Shown here in pieces: positions 37,352-49,120 of a stretch of DNA of 64,000 nucleotides. Both the position numbers and the translations under genes were made by a program. Source of the DNA: Saxidomus purpurata. Lineage: Eukaryota; Mollusca; Bivalvia; Venerida; Veneridae. A model generated the notes under the pieces. That model was not told the origin of the DNA. It was given only the letters and a program-made list of their open reading frames with translations, and did not search any database. The stretch lies in the NCBI GenBank assembly GCA_022818135.1, contig JAFMSR010000013.1, forward strand, positions 29,494,081-29,558,080, written 5' to 3'. Positions within the stretch are counted from its first letter, which is position 1. Each line of letters begins with the position of its first letter.

Positions 37352-40005
37352 ATGGAAGTAGCTCCTTCCGACTTTTCTAATTACTCCCGCGCAGAGTTTA
37401 TAATGTATAATTGTAATCTGAATATTTTGACATGGAATGTTTCCGGCTTACTCTCTAGCTGTAGTTATCTATGTGATGTTTTAAAGGAGAGGAAGGTTGA
37501 TTTCTGTGGTATTTCAGAACATTGGCTGTATAGGCACAATAGGTATATTATGAATGCTATAGACTCAAACTACAAATGTTTAGGGGTTTCAGATAAATCT
37601 TTACAGCTTCCAAGTAATAGACGTGTCGGAAAGGGCGGTGTTGCCTTAATGTGGCATATCAAACACGACGAATTTGTTACACCGCTCTCCATCGACGATG
37701 ATAGAATAGTTGGCGTGCAATTTCAATTCGCCCCAAATGAATTTATGTTTATTTTTCAAATATACCTGCCCTGTCGAAATTATCATCTACAGTGCTACAG
37801 GGATTATATTGATAAACTGTATAATTTATGGAGTTGTTACTCTGAAAGCGGCCTCGTATGTTTTATGGGTGACTATAATGCATCTTGTGTAAAATCTGTG
37901 CTAGACAATAGAGATATCTATCTTTTACATTTTATGAGAGATTGTAATCTTGTAATCTACGATGACAAATATTCTTCACTATTCGAATGAAAAAATGTAT
38001 TGTGCTCGCCATATAGAAATCATTGATGATCACTGCTTGAATGTCTAGCGGCACAGACCAGTTATATGTTCTTTCAATTTGAATATCCCGCTATGTAACG
38101 GTAATATGCCCGATAATAGCTACCTGCAAAATAGTGTCCATATAAACTGGAAAAGGGTTAAAGAATGCGAAACCATGGCGTACAAGGATCGTATCGATTC
38201 TTCCTCTAAGTTAAACGTACTTCAAAATAAAGTCATACGGAGTACCTCTGATATAGACTATATCTATAATGCTCTAGTAGAGTCTCTGTCGAATATCTCG
38301 CGTGAATGCTTTACTAAAAAAAAATTTAAGCGTTACCTCAAACCGTACTGGAACCGACATTTGTCTGAACTTCACGGTCGTATTAAGTTACGCCGTCAGG
38401 ACTGGATATTGAACGGTAGACCTTATTCATATCATTATGATTCTTACATTTCGTACAAACAATCCAAACGCGAGTTTCGATACTGGCACCGATTCTACAT
38501 GTTTGAAAATATGAATGATGCAGAGCTCTGAAATAAAGTTCGATGGTGTACTTTACCGCGACGCTAGAGCCATTACTGAGCAGTGGCAAAAGTAGTTCAC
38601 TAATTTGTACTCTCCAAGAAATGACCCAGAATTTGACGATAGTTGGAAATCACATGTAGAACATGAAGTAAATAACGGTGATAATTTTAGATACCGAGAT
38701 CCAACGTTACCCCCCGTTTGTATTGCGTGACAGTGTGGATAAAGCTTTAAGATAATGTAAACGGGGTAAAAGTTGTGGTCACGACAACATTTACTATGAA
38801 AATCTTACACATGGTGGGCCTATTGTGCTCAATGTACTGACAAATCTTTATATAGCTATGTTGTCTTTTGGACATATTCTACCAGATATGAACAAAGCTA
38901 CCATAGTGACTGTACATAAGGGCGGTAAAAAGAAAAAAAAATATTATTAAGATAACCCAAATAATTAAAGAGCCATTTTCTTGTCATCGTGTGTCATAAA
39001 ACTCTATGAATGTATTTTACTAGAGAGATGTGAATCTAACATTCTCTCTATGCTAAGTTCGCCTCAAGGGGGCTTTCAAAAACAGCTTGGTTCGTTAATG
39101 TCGGCATTTTTACTACGCGAAAGCATTTTATATGGCAAAGAGAATAATAGCAAAGTATTTGTATGCTTCTTGGACGCCCGTCAAGCTTTTGATATTGTTT
39201 GGCATGACGGTCTTTTATATAAACTGTTACAAACTGGCATCGATAAACATTCATACTATGCGTTCCAGTCTATGTACGGTTCAATGGAAAGTCGCGTCCG
39301 TAACCGTGGCATCCTGTCTGACTGGTTTAGAGTTAGGCAATGTACTAGACAGGGTGGAAAGACCTCTCCTCTTCTATACCTCCTCTATATAAACGGCCTC
39401 ATACTTGAACTAGAGAGATGCAACTACGGCATGTGCGTATATAACATGAATGTAACGTGTCCAACAGCGGCCGATGACATGCTACTTTTATCATACACAA
39501 AATACGGACTGCATAAAATGCTCGATATATATGTGACAAATACTCTAGAAAGTGGCGCTTTCTTTATAACGCAAGTAAATGTTGTGTCATTGTATTTAAT
39601 GAGAGTAAATCCGATTACAGTCACCATCACAGACAGTGGAAATTAGGTGCATATACTATTTCAGAATCGGAGCAATATGTACACCTAGGCATTACCTGCG
39701 ATAAAATACATGTGCCAATCTAATAATATTCATGACGCATCGATCAAATTGCGCGGTTCTCTCTTAAGTATCATGAACAATTCTTTAAATCAGCTTGGAA
39801 TTACCCCAGTGTCCTGGGCTACAATATATAAATCGGTCATGATACAAACAGGATGGTACGGGTGTGAGTTATGGAATAACGTGTCCCCATCAAGCCGTCT
39901 TCAATTAGAACGAAGTCATCGGTTTTGTGTGAAACTTGTTCAAAATTTGCCTACTTATGCAAATGTTGACTTTGCTCTTAGTTGTCTTGGTGTACCAAAT
40001 AACCA
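37352..40005 (+). pseudogene. Decayed non-LTR retrotransposon (endonuclease + reverse transcriptase)
   Basis: Open segments in changing frames follow the order of a LINE ORF2. The AP-endonuclease at 37400-37990 has NILTWNVSGLL, DFCGISEHW and FMGDYNAS, and a remnant of the final SDH-type motif lies near 38020. A linker at 38079-38531 includes LKPYWNRHL. The reverse transcriptase at 38980-39646 has FLDARQAFDIVWHDG (motif A), RQGGKTSPLLYLLYING (motif B) and AADDMLLLS (motif C, the first aromatic replaced by Ala). A C-terminal part at 39650-40000 has EQYVHLGI. Several stops and frameshifts mean it encodes no working protein. Its right end merges into the 51 bp minisatellite, so the 3' end and any poly-A are missing. 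Confidence 0.9.
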
Positions 40006-42927
40006 GTCAGTGTCCAGCCTTTTTTGAGCAACTATGTGGTGCAATGCAAAGAACCAATCAGTGTGCAGCCTTTTTTAGCAACTATGAGGTACAATGCACA
40101 GACCCAGTCACTGTGCAGCCTTTCTTGAGCAACTATCAGGTGCAATGCAAAGAACCAGTCAGTGTGCAGCCTTTTTTGAGCAACTATGAGGTGCAATGCA
40201 AAGAACCAGTCACTGTGCAGCCTTTCTTGAGCAATTATGTGGTGCAATGCAAAGAACCAGTCAATGTGCAGTCTTTCTGAAGCAACAATGTAGTGCAATG
40301 CAAAGAACCAGTCATTGTACAGCCTTTCTTTAGCAACTATGAGGTGCAATGCAAAGAACCAGTCAGTGTGCAGCCGTTTTTGAGCAACTATGTGGTGCTA
40401 TGCAAAGAACCAGTCACTGTGCAGCCGTTTTTGAGCAACAATGTGGTGCTATGCAAAGAACCAGTCACTGTGCAGCCTTTCTTGAGCAACTATGTGGTGC
40501 AATGCAAAGAACCAGACGGTAAGCAGCCTTTCTTGAGCAATTATGAGGTGCAATGCAAAGAACCAGTCAGTGTGCAGCCTTTCTTGAGCAACTATGTGGT
40601 GCAATGCACATAACCAGTCAGTATGCAGCCTTTCTTGAGCAGCCATGTGGTGCAATGCACAGAACCAGTCAGTGTACAGTCATGTGGTGCAATGCACAAA
40701 ACCAGTCACTGTGCAGCCTTTTTTGAGCAACTATGTGGTGCTATGCAAAGAACCAGTCACTGTGCAGCCTTTCTTGAGCAACTATGTGGTGCAATGCAAA
40801 GAACCAGACAGTGTGCAGTCTTTCTGAAGCAGCCATGTGGTGCAATGCACAGATATAGTTAGTGTGCAGCCATGTGGTTCAATTCGAAGAACCAGTAAGT
40901 GAGCAGTCATGTGGTGCAATGCACAGACCCAGTTACTGTGCAGCCTTTCTGGAGCAGCCATGTGATGCAATACACTATACCAATCAGTGTGCAGCCTTTC
41001 TTGAGCATCCATGTGGTGCAGAGCACAGAACCAGTTACTGTGCAGCCTTTCTGGAGCAGCCATGATCTGCAATGTACAGAACCAGTCAGTGTGTAGCATT
41101 TCTGGAGCAGCCATGTGGTGCAATGCACAGAACCAGTCAGTGTGCAGCCTTTCTGGAGCAGCCATGCTCTGCAATGTACAGAACCAGTCAGTGTGTAGCA
41201 TTTCTGGAGCAGCCATGTTGTGCAATGCACAGAACCAGTCACTGTGCAGCCTTTCTGGAGCAGCCATGTGGTGCAATGCACAGAACCAGTAACTGTGCAG
41301 CCGTTTTTGAGCAACTATGTGGTGCTATGCAAAGAACCAGTCACTGTGCAGCCTTTCTTGAGCAATTATGTGATGCAATGCAAAGAACCATACGGTAAGC
41401 AGCCTTTCTTGAGCAATTATGAGGTGCAATGCAAAGAACCAGTCAGTGTGCAGCCTTTCTTGAGCAACTATGTGGTGCAATGCACAGAACCAGTCAGTAT
41501 GCAGCCTTTCTTGAGCAGCCATGTGGTGCAATGCACAGAACCAGTCAGTGTGCAGTCATGTGGTGCAATGCACAGAACCAGTCACTGTGCAGCCTTTCTT
41601 GAGCAACTATGTGGTGCAATGCAAAGAACCAGACAGTGTGCAGTCTTTCTGAAGCAGCCATGTGGTGCAATGCACATATATAGTTAGTGTGCAGCCATGT
41701 GGTTCAATTCGAAGAACCAGTAAGTGAGCAGTCATGTGGTGCAATGCACAGACCCAGTTACTGTTCAAGCTTTCTGGAGCAGCCATGTGATGCAATACAC
41801 TATACCAATCAGTGTACAGCCTTTCTCGAGCATCCATGTGGTGCAGAGCACAGAACCAGTTACTGTGCAGCCTTTCTGGAGCAGCCATGATCTGCAATGT
41901 ACAGAACCAGTCAGTGTGTAGCATTTCTGGAGCAGCCATATGGTGCAATGCACAGAACCAGTCAGTGTGCAGCCTTTCTGTAGCAGCCATGCTCTGCAAT
42001 GTACAGAACCAGTCAGTGTGTAGCATTTCTGGAGAAGCCATGTGGTGCTATGCACAGAACCAGTCACTGTGCAGCCTTTCTGGAGCAGCCATGTGGTGCA
42101 ATGCACAGAACCCAGTCACTGTGCAGCCTTTCTGGAGCAGCCATGTGGTGCAATGCACAGAATCAGTCACTGTGCAGCCTTTCTGGAGCAGCCATGCTCT
42201 GCAATGTACAGAACCAGTCAGTGTGTAGCATTTCTGGAGCAGCCATGTGGTGCAATGCACAGAACCAGTCAGTGTGTAGCATTTCTTGAGAAGCCATGTT
42301 GTGCAACGCACAGAACCAGTCGGTGTGCAGCATTACTTGAGCAGCCATGAAGTGCAATGCACAGAACCAATCAGTGTGCAGCATTTCTTGAGCAGCCATG
42401 TGGTACAATGCACAGAACCAGTCAGTGTGCAGCCTTTCTGGAGCAGTCATGTGGTGCAATGCACAGAACCAATCAGTGTGCAGCATTTCTGGAGCAGCCA
42501 TGTGTTGCAATGCACAGAACCAATCAGTGTGCAGCATTTCTTGAGCAGCCATGTGGTGCAATGCACAGAACCAATCAGTGTGCAGCATTTCTGGAGCAGC
42601 CATGTGTTGCAATGCCCAGAACCAGTCAATGTGCAGCCTTTCTTGAGCAGTCATGTGGTGCAATGCACAGAACCAGTCAGTGTGCAGCATTTCTGGAGCA
42701 GCCATGTGGTGCAATGCACAGAACCAGTCAGTGTGCAGCCTTTCTGGAGCAGTCATGTTGTACAATGTACAGAACCAGTCACCGGCAGCACTTCTTGAGC
42801 AGCCATGTGGTGCAATGCACAGAACCAGTCACCGGCAGCACTTCTTGAGCAGCCATGTGGTGCAATGCACAGAACCAGTCAGTGTGCAGCATTTCTTGAG
42901 CAGCCATGTGGTGCAATGTACAAGACT
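39998..42927. repeat. 51-bp minisatellite, ~57 units, with higher-order duplication
   Basis: Each unit is about 51 bp with the core gtgcagcctttcttgagcaa and gtggtgcaatgcaaagaacc. Unit variants segregate by position: agcaactatg types at the left, agcagccatg types at the right. A block of variants recurs at a distance of 825-876 bp (e.g. the ggttcaattcgaagaac variant at 40876 and 41701). Because 51 is divisible by 3, long frames are open on both strands by chance. Confidence 0.95.
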
Positions 42928-42949
42928 AGCTGTTAAGGAAGCTTAATTT

Positions 42950-43391
42950 AGGATTCAGTATTGTGGTGTATATGATAATGAACATTCTTAATATATGGCT
43001 GATTAATATACTAAGCTGTGACGCAAAGGAAAACTGTAAGAACATGAAACTAAACTACAAATGTATCTACATTCATATGAAAGTAACGTATTCTGCAAAT
43101 ACTATTTATAATTATGACTTTAATTTCCATTTAAACAAAGTACTTACTAGTACTTCAGTTTGCGCTTGTAGGTCTATAACACAGGAGTATCATTGTGTCT
43201 TGACACGGGATAGACATATAAACTGACTATTACAAATATAAGTTTATTTTAGCAAATACACATGCTAGTCGTGAGGAGAGTCTAATAACAGTGATAATTA
43301 TATACATGTATATAAGAAAGTGGAAAAGGTGTTCGGATTCGAGAAATCAATTGATTCCCTTTCCAGGAGGTGGGTTATTAACTATTAAAGA
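42950..43391 (+). other. 5' flank of the Mab-21-like gene
   Basis: No repeat or gene was seen. A pyrimidine-rich stretch ending in tttccag at about 43364 could be the 3' splice site of a 5'-UTR intron just before the ATG at 43392. No TATA box is convincingly placed. Confidence 0.35.
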
Positions 43392-44741
43392 ATGGCTTTC
43401 TCAAAGGAAGCATCATGTTACGTGTCTGAACTGATGGACCGTCTAGGGTATAGTTACGATCAGATCAAATACAGACAACATATGTTTTCTAAAATCAATA
43501 AACGTTTAAAGCGTGAGTGCTCCACATGTGTCACAATAGGTGGTAAAGGAGAAGGAACAGCATTGTTCTTCGAGAGTGACTGGGACCTAATGTATGTATT
43601 AAATGAAGTAATATGTGCTGACCATCCAGCACGCTTCAGCCGCCAAACAAATGTAACGTTGTTACAGACCGAGAGACAAGGAACTGTACCCGGATATACT
43701 ATGTTGAAAATGCTTCAACTGAATGGGCGTTATCACAGAAAAGAAATGATTCTGTCCCTCTTCGATTCCGTGACAGGCTCACATTTCTTGTCAAGTGCAT
43801 TTTTCATTGGTGAAACACTCAAAACTTTAAGAGAACTACAAACGAAAGACGAATTTAACTTTGAAGGAATAAGTGGGCCGTCTGTACCCTATACGGACCC
43901 TTCTGGGCTCGGAGAGTTTGATCGTGTTACAGGCTTCAAATGTTTTTGTCCAGATATTTTAGACCGTTGGATTTCAAGATCTCGATGTCATGGATGGCCT
44001 TCACAAGACACCATACATGAAATATCTCTGCTCGATAGCCACGTTGTTCCGGTTGGAAATAAGATATCTGAGAACGCGTACACGGAATGGAGAATTTGTT
44101 ACACGTTGGCAGAATTGCACTTAATGCAAGATTTAAATGAAACCCAGCTGAAAATTTATGTAATTTTGAAAAACGTATCTAAATCAGTTTTAAAACCAAT
44201 TTGCAAAGAAATGACTTCTTACATTATGAAAAACGTTGTTCTTTGGATGTGTGAATCAAAAGGCAAAAACATGTTTACACGGGAACTGATACTGGACAGA
44301 ATATTTGAATGCATTGCGTATCTTTCTAAATGCATCAAAGTCAGCAATCTCCCAAGTTACATGATTCCTGAAAGAAACTTGCTGGCTGGACGACTGGACA
44401 TGCAACAAAGGCAACAACTGACCAGTCTCTTGTGTGATCTTCTTAATGAAAAGGGGATACTGCTTTTAAGGTGGGACAAGTTTTGTATTGCTATGATAGT
44501 GATGTACAAGACGCCCGACATGTTTAGAGAGTTTAGTGAGAAAAGGGATAAGGTAGAGAGTCTTGTGCTGATTGTAAAACGTGTTCAACTTAGCCCAAGG
44601 CAAAAACGGCTTGAGAATGATACGATTAAACATATTGAACATTTGATAAAATTTGACGGAAGAAGACTGGTTGAGATGCGAAAAACTGGTGAAGAAATCA
44701 AGTATCTGCTTAATCTGAGACTGAAACAATGGCTGTCATGA
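43392..44741 (+). CDS. Mab-21 / cGAS-like nucleotidyltransferase-fold protein, single coding exon
   Basis: An intact 449-residue protein. Seen: GGKGEGT (50-56) then ESDWDLM (61-67), the glycine-rich helix and paired acids (D63, D65) of the nucleotidyltransferase core. EFDRV (175-179, D177) sits where the third metal-binding acid would fall. RWISRSRCHGWPS (192-204), HVVPVG (217-222) and EWRICYTLAELHL (232-244) are hallmarks of the Mab-21 domain as found in bivalve proteins. Known of the family: it contains cGAS, cGAS-like receptors that make cyclic dinucleotides for STING, and MAB21L developmental proteins that lack known catalysis; bivalves have very many copies. Inference: a possible innate immune sensor, but catalysis cannot be settled from sequence. 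Start: first ATG of the frame. There is no intron, and a poly-A signal follows. No signal peptide or membrane segment was seen. Confidence 0.85.
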   Translation: MAFSKEASCYVSELMDRLGYSYDQIKYRQHMFSKINKRLKRECSTCVTIGGKGEGTALFFESDWDLMYVLNEVICADHPARFSRQTNVTLLQTERQGTVPGYTMLKMLQLNGRYHRKEMILSLFDSVTGSHFLSSAFFIGETLKTLRELQTKDEFNFEGISGPSVPYTDPSGLGEFDRVTGFKCFCPDILDRWISRSRCHGWPSQDTIHEISLLDSHVVPVGNKISENAYTEWRICYTLAELHLMQDLNETQLKIYVILKNVSKSVLKPICKEMTSYIMKNVVLWMCESKGKNMFTRELILDRIFECIAYLSKCIKVSNLPSYMIPERNLLAGRLDMQQRQQLTSLLCDLLNEKGILLLRWDKFCIAMIVMYKTPDMFREFSEKRDKVESLVLIVKRVQLSPRQKRLENDTIKHIEHLIKFDGRRLVEMRKTGEEIKYLLNLRLKQWLS

Positions 44742-44980
44742 TATGTACAAGTACATGAACACTGTGCTACTAAAGATTTGTGAATTGTTATGTGAGCGCT
44801 ATAGTTTCAAATATTTAAGCATAGATCTGTCAGCTCAGAGCATTCTTGAACATATTAATCGGAGCCCAAGACCAAAAGATAAAAACGAAAGAGAATTATT
44901 TAATGTTTATCACATGCCTGTCTAGTTTATGCTTTCCAAAAATGGCATTGAATTGGCAAGACCTTCGAGAACACTAAGTA

Positions 44981-44986
44981 AATAAA
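44981..44986 (+). terminator. Candidate polyadenylation signal of the Mab-21-like gene
   Basis: AATAAA lies 240 bp downstream of the stop codon, in AT-rich 3' sequence. This is the first canonical hexamer after the coding region. Confidence 0.5.
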
Positions 44987-44989
44987 TGC

Positions 44990-45889
44990 AACAGGAATTT
45001 TGGTTTTAGGTATACATGTTTAATATTTTAAACCATTTCAAGCATCTAGTATCTCGAGCATTTGTTGGCTTATTGATGAAATTGAAATTGATATATGTTT
45101 TTAGAATAGCTACCTTGTGTACAATTGTATTTTACTCGGGGTATGTAAATATATGCGAATTGCCACTAATAAAAAGAAGAGTTGTTAAAATAGCACACCA
45201 AGATATTGCGTACTCACCCGTTTTCATCCTTTTCCGCTCATGTCACTGTTAATGTCATTTATTTAATATAAAAAAAAAAAAAAAAAATTCGTGGATGTAA
45301 ATTTGTGTAATATTTGTGTGTCACATGCCCTTACTCGATGGATATAAAAATATTCTTTATTTGTATTTATGTAGCAACTGTATATGGTATGTGTATAATA
45401 AAATTACTAAATAAAATTTCTGTTTTGTTCTGTTCTGTTCTGTTCTGTTCTGATAATCCGTGGTCTTTTAAACTGAATGTTGGCAATGAATAATTAACTA
45501 CCTTAATTTTTTTAGATAAACATTTATTGCAAAGATTGAACATTTGTTTATAATTATACAATTATTCTGCTAAAATGGAGCATCATTACGTAATTTGTAA
45601 AGTTTCAGAACATTTTAATTGATTTACAAGAAGAAATGGTATACAAATAAAACTATAAAGCATTACGAAACATGTAAGATTGACCACTCAATTCTACAGT
45701 TTAGATTGAGATCGGATAAAAAATCTTTTCGATCATGATTTTTGGTCCTGATTTCTGGTCCGTATGGGTAAGTGCTGGGCTTATATTTTATGACCCAGAT
45801 TAGACAAACATTCGTTTAAGTCAAGGAAAAACACCGAACTTTCCGAAATAAAACCGCCTTTAAAATGAACCACCAAATCACTAAATGTT
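44990..45889. other. Intergenic AT-rich DNA with a (TGTTC)n microsatellite
   Basis: No gene was recognised. It holds an A17 tract near 45271 and five to six TGTTC units at 45426-45451. Confidence 0.6.
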
Positions 45890-46110
45890 CGATTCCCGGG
45901 GGCTGACCCACTAAAATTACTAACAGTCTTTCGGATGAGACTTAAACCGAGGTCCCATGTATGGGTGTTATACACCTGGCATGTTGAAGAACCAGGGGTG
46001 TCTCTGGAATTGGGACGCTTTCTGTATCTTGCACTATCCCCCGAAAACCTAAAATTACTAACCTCTTCTGGGGGCTTTGGTCATATGGGAAACCGGTACC
46101 AACGATTAAA
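45890..46110. repeat. Dispersed repeat with 'tctttcggatgagac' motif
   Basis: The stretch with ctttcggatgagacttaaac and gaggtcccatgtatgg resembles a conserved non-coding repeat (SINE-body-like) that I recall from several marine invertebrate genomes. It includes a short internal duplication of cctaaaattactaac. Family assignment is from memory only. Confidence 0.4.
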
Positions 46111-47165
46111 CCGCAATATACGGTACTAAATATAAGCCAAGTATGAGTCATCGGAAGACGACGTATGTTCTCATAAAAGGACTCGAAGGGTTGATATCCT
46201 GTAACTCAGCTCCATGCTTTCGCTTTCAGTGGCAGCATCTCTAACAAGGCTGTCGTGGTTTCTAGACAAAATTTCCGGAACACCTATAATGTCCTGTTTC
46301 CATTGCTAGACCTCGAAACCTTCCCTGTGTTTGCCGTTATAAATTCGCCTATGATTTCAGATAGCATCTGTCAGCATTAATAATTGTTCGTAGAGATTAC
46401 TACGAATTCCCCGTCAAACTCAACTAATACTGAATAACATGTATGCGGAAGAAATCTGAAATATCCGGAATATTAGCCAATCCCTTGATGTGAACGGAAG
46501 AAATGTTAGTCCTCAGAGTGGGCGTACTTGTTTCTGTTACTTTCGCATACAGCCTACGTGATGGCACTTAAGTGGAAAAGCGATGAAAGCACGTGCTCCT
46601 GTCACGTGCTTTGACTATCTTCATCTTGAAAACCTTTAGGCAACCATTTACCTCAGCCAACGCTTTCTCGAGAATTTTGTTTAAATTTCAATTGAATCAC
46701 TGTATTGTGTAAAAGCGTCAAACATCTAACACGATAACAGGCCCTGTATCATTTTCAGAATCGGCACGCTAATTAATTCTATAAATATACAAAAGAAATC
46801 ACTTTTTCATTTCACAAATTACAGCCCGCTACATACCGGTACAAGTTTGATAATACAGAGACCCTAAATCGGAATATTTGGAAGAAATTGTTATAAACTA
46901 AGATATATAGAAATCATGTACATGTATATATATTTGTCCTTTCTTCCTTCATCTCTTGTTACTAACTTAAAGTAAATGGATTTCCATGCATTGGTATTGT
47001 AGAGATATTTGTGCATTTACGGAATTGCAAAACCTCCAACCATTTGAATAACATGGCGGTACAGGCCAAATTACCTGAACCATTATTATACGGATATGAC
47101 CGAATAGAGTCTGAACTCACCTACAGTGTTTTTGTTTCTTTGAGTCCGAGACAGGCAGGTGTAAC
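46111..47165. other. Intergenic, nothing recognised
   Basis: No convincing reading frame, RNA or repeat was seen. Confidence 0.4.
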
Positions 47166-47383
47166 CACAGGTGGCCGGCGCGGGGTTTGGACCCCCAGAG
47201 GCCCCTCTACAACCCTGGTACCCCATATACTGATATATTAAAACAAAATAATAAAACACAATTTTTTTTTCACTATATACATATGTTTTATTATTTTGTT
47301 TCAATATATCAGTATATGGGGTACCAGGGTTGTAGAGGGGCCTCTGGGGGATGGGGGTCCAAACCCCGCGCCGGCCACCTGTG
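47166..47383. repeat. Large near-perfect hairpin (foldback repeat), ~93-100 bp arms
   Basis: The left arm (47166-47258, starting cacaggtggccggcgcgggg) and right arm (47284-47383) are reverse complements apart from a small 7-8 bp insertion in the right arm (ggatggg) and single mismatches. A loop of about 25 nt, including a T-rich tract, separates them. GC content of the outer arms is far above that of the surroundings. No clear target duplication was seen. Confidence 0.9.
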
Positions 47384-48722
47384 CACTAACCAATATATCA
47401 CAAGACTTATTAACCAATCAACCTAGAAAGTACTTCAGGTCAATTTTTGGATAAAGAAAACCATTGTTTAAACGTCTCTGAATATTTCAAAATATCTCGG
47501 AATATATTAAAACTATATTCAGATATTTACAAGGTTATTATACAGCTATGTAAACCCAAAATAGCATCACCAATACACAAATTATATATCGTTCTGCCTT
47601 CATTTATTCAACCCATACCCATGTTAACTGGAAATAGTTGTGCTAGCTAGGGGCAGAAAAAGGGCCGGAGAAAGATGGCGCCAAACGTGAGGTTTAATAT
47701 ATTATATATGTACAGTAAAGGCTTTTCTTTGCAAACGGCAAAACTATTGCTTGTCCATACAGGCTCCGTCAAAAATAAAACTTGTTCCATGCTCTACTCA
47801 GTTTCGTGCTGAAACTTTGAATCAACATACAGTACAACTTGTGTGAAGAGACTGCCTTTGGGAAGTTGAAAGTATTTACTTAATAAAACAGTCTCTTAAT
47901 GTAACATACTAGCGTCTCGGTTTCAAACATGATTGTTTCTCAATACACGGGTCTCTCGAACAAGTTGGGACTGTTATATTGAAACTTTTGAGAAATTCTT
48001 TATAAAACACGTTTAAAGCTGCTCGCTCTCAGATTTTATTTAGAAAAAAAACAAAGTTCTTATCAAACTGTATGAGAATCACGTATTTTAGAATATATAA
48101 TCATATAAATACATTCCAGTATAAATACCTGTAAAATACATCTGTAGATTTGAAATGATACACTACCAAATAACAAAGTGTTGCAAACGCTTTTGAAATT
48201 CCAATGTGAACGTATAGTGTAGTGGTGCCTAAAACCAGCATTTTCAATCAATTTTTTAAAATTCCTACCTAAATTTTTACCCTTATTAACGATTCTAGCC
48301 TTTAGTTTTATATTTACTTATCAATGTCATTTTTGAAAAAAAAAAAAAAATCAACAGCAACTGAGCAAGCAGCTTTAAAATGAGTTTTGTTCTTTTTTTT
48401 TTCTTCATATGTTCAAAGCTAGAGGTAAAAAATATTTCATGCCTAAACCAAGTTGAGCATGAAGAAAGTTTCGACATTTCGATGAAGATGTGTCGATGAG
48501 TTGTCTGTCGATGTATTGTCGTATACCGTTATCATGTTTGAAGTCAGTCTTACTGTAAATAAAAGAGGGGAAATACAGATTTTTCAATGTGAACAAGCAA
48601 TTGAGCTGATGTTGTAGAATTTAATCAGGCCTTTCGAGCTGTTCTATGAACAAACCTAATACAGACCGTAATTTTTTGAAAAGTACTTATACAAGAACAC
48701 AGTTGTTTCTTATGTATTTATT
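47384..48722. other. Intergenic, nothing recognised
   Basis: AT-rich DNA. Short open frames have no recognisable features. There is an A14 tract near 48337. Confidence 0.4.
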
Positions 48723-48914
48723 ACAACTGTACACATATTCCGGGAATCACAAACAACTGTACACACATATATTCCAGAAATCACAAACAACTGTACACAC
48801 ATATGTTCCAGAAATCACAAACAACTGTACACATATATTCCAGGAAATCACCAACAACTGTACACACATTCCAGGAATCACAAACAAATGTGCACAGATC
48901 TTCCAAAAATCACA
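48723..48914. repeat. 28-33 bp minisatellite
   Basis: Six units with the core acaactgtacaca and ttccaggaatcac, of variable length because of a variable (ca/ta)n stretch. Confidence 0.88.
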
Positions 48915-49120
48915 ATTACACATGAAATCCTAACAACTTAACATGCAAATTACTTAACATAACTTTTAAATCAACTCTCTCCTCCATCCCTACCTTTATT
49001 CAGCCTTGGTACATGTATATAACACTATCATAGTATAGGCTGCAGATTTTTACTGACATTCTCTTTATTTCCCGCAAAAAAATAATTTTAAGGTACATGT
49101 TTTTCAAAAATATACATGGG

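Noticed and set aside
39936..42946. Many overlapping open frames of 60-200 codons on both strands, Cys-rich repeats
   Set aside because: All come from the 51 bp minisatellite, whose period is 17 codons. Both strands are open equally, and there is no start context or splice structure.
44743..44925. 60-codon frame directly after the Mab-21-like gene, possible C-terminal extension by frameshift
   Set aside because: The 449-residue protein already reaches a plausible end, and I could not establish that this frame continues the domain. It may be 3' UTR.
47166..47383. miRNA precursor
   Set aside because: The arms are far longer and more nearly perfect than an animal pre-miRNA; a transposon or inverted repeat is the simpler reading.
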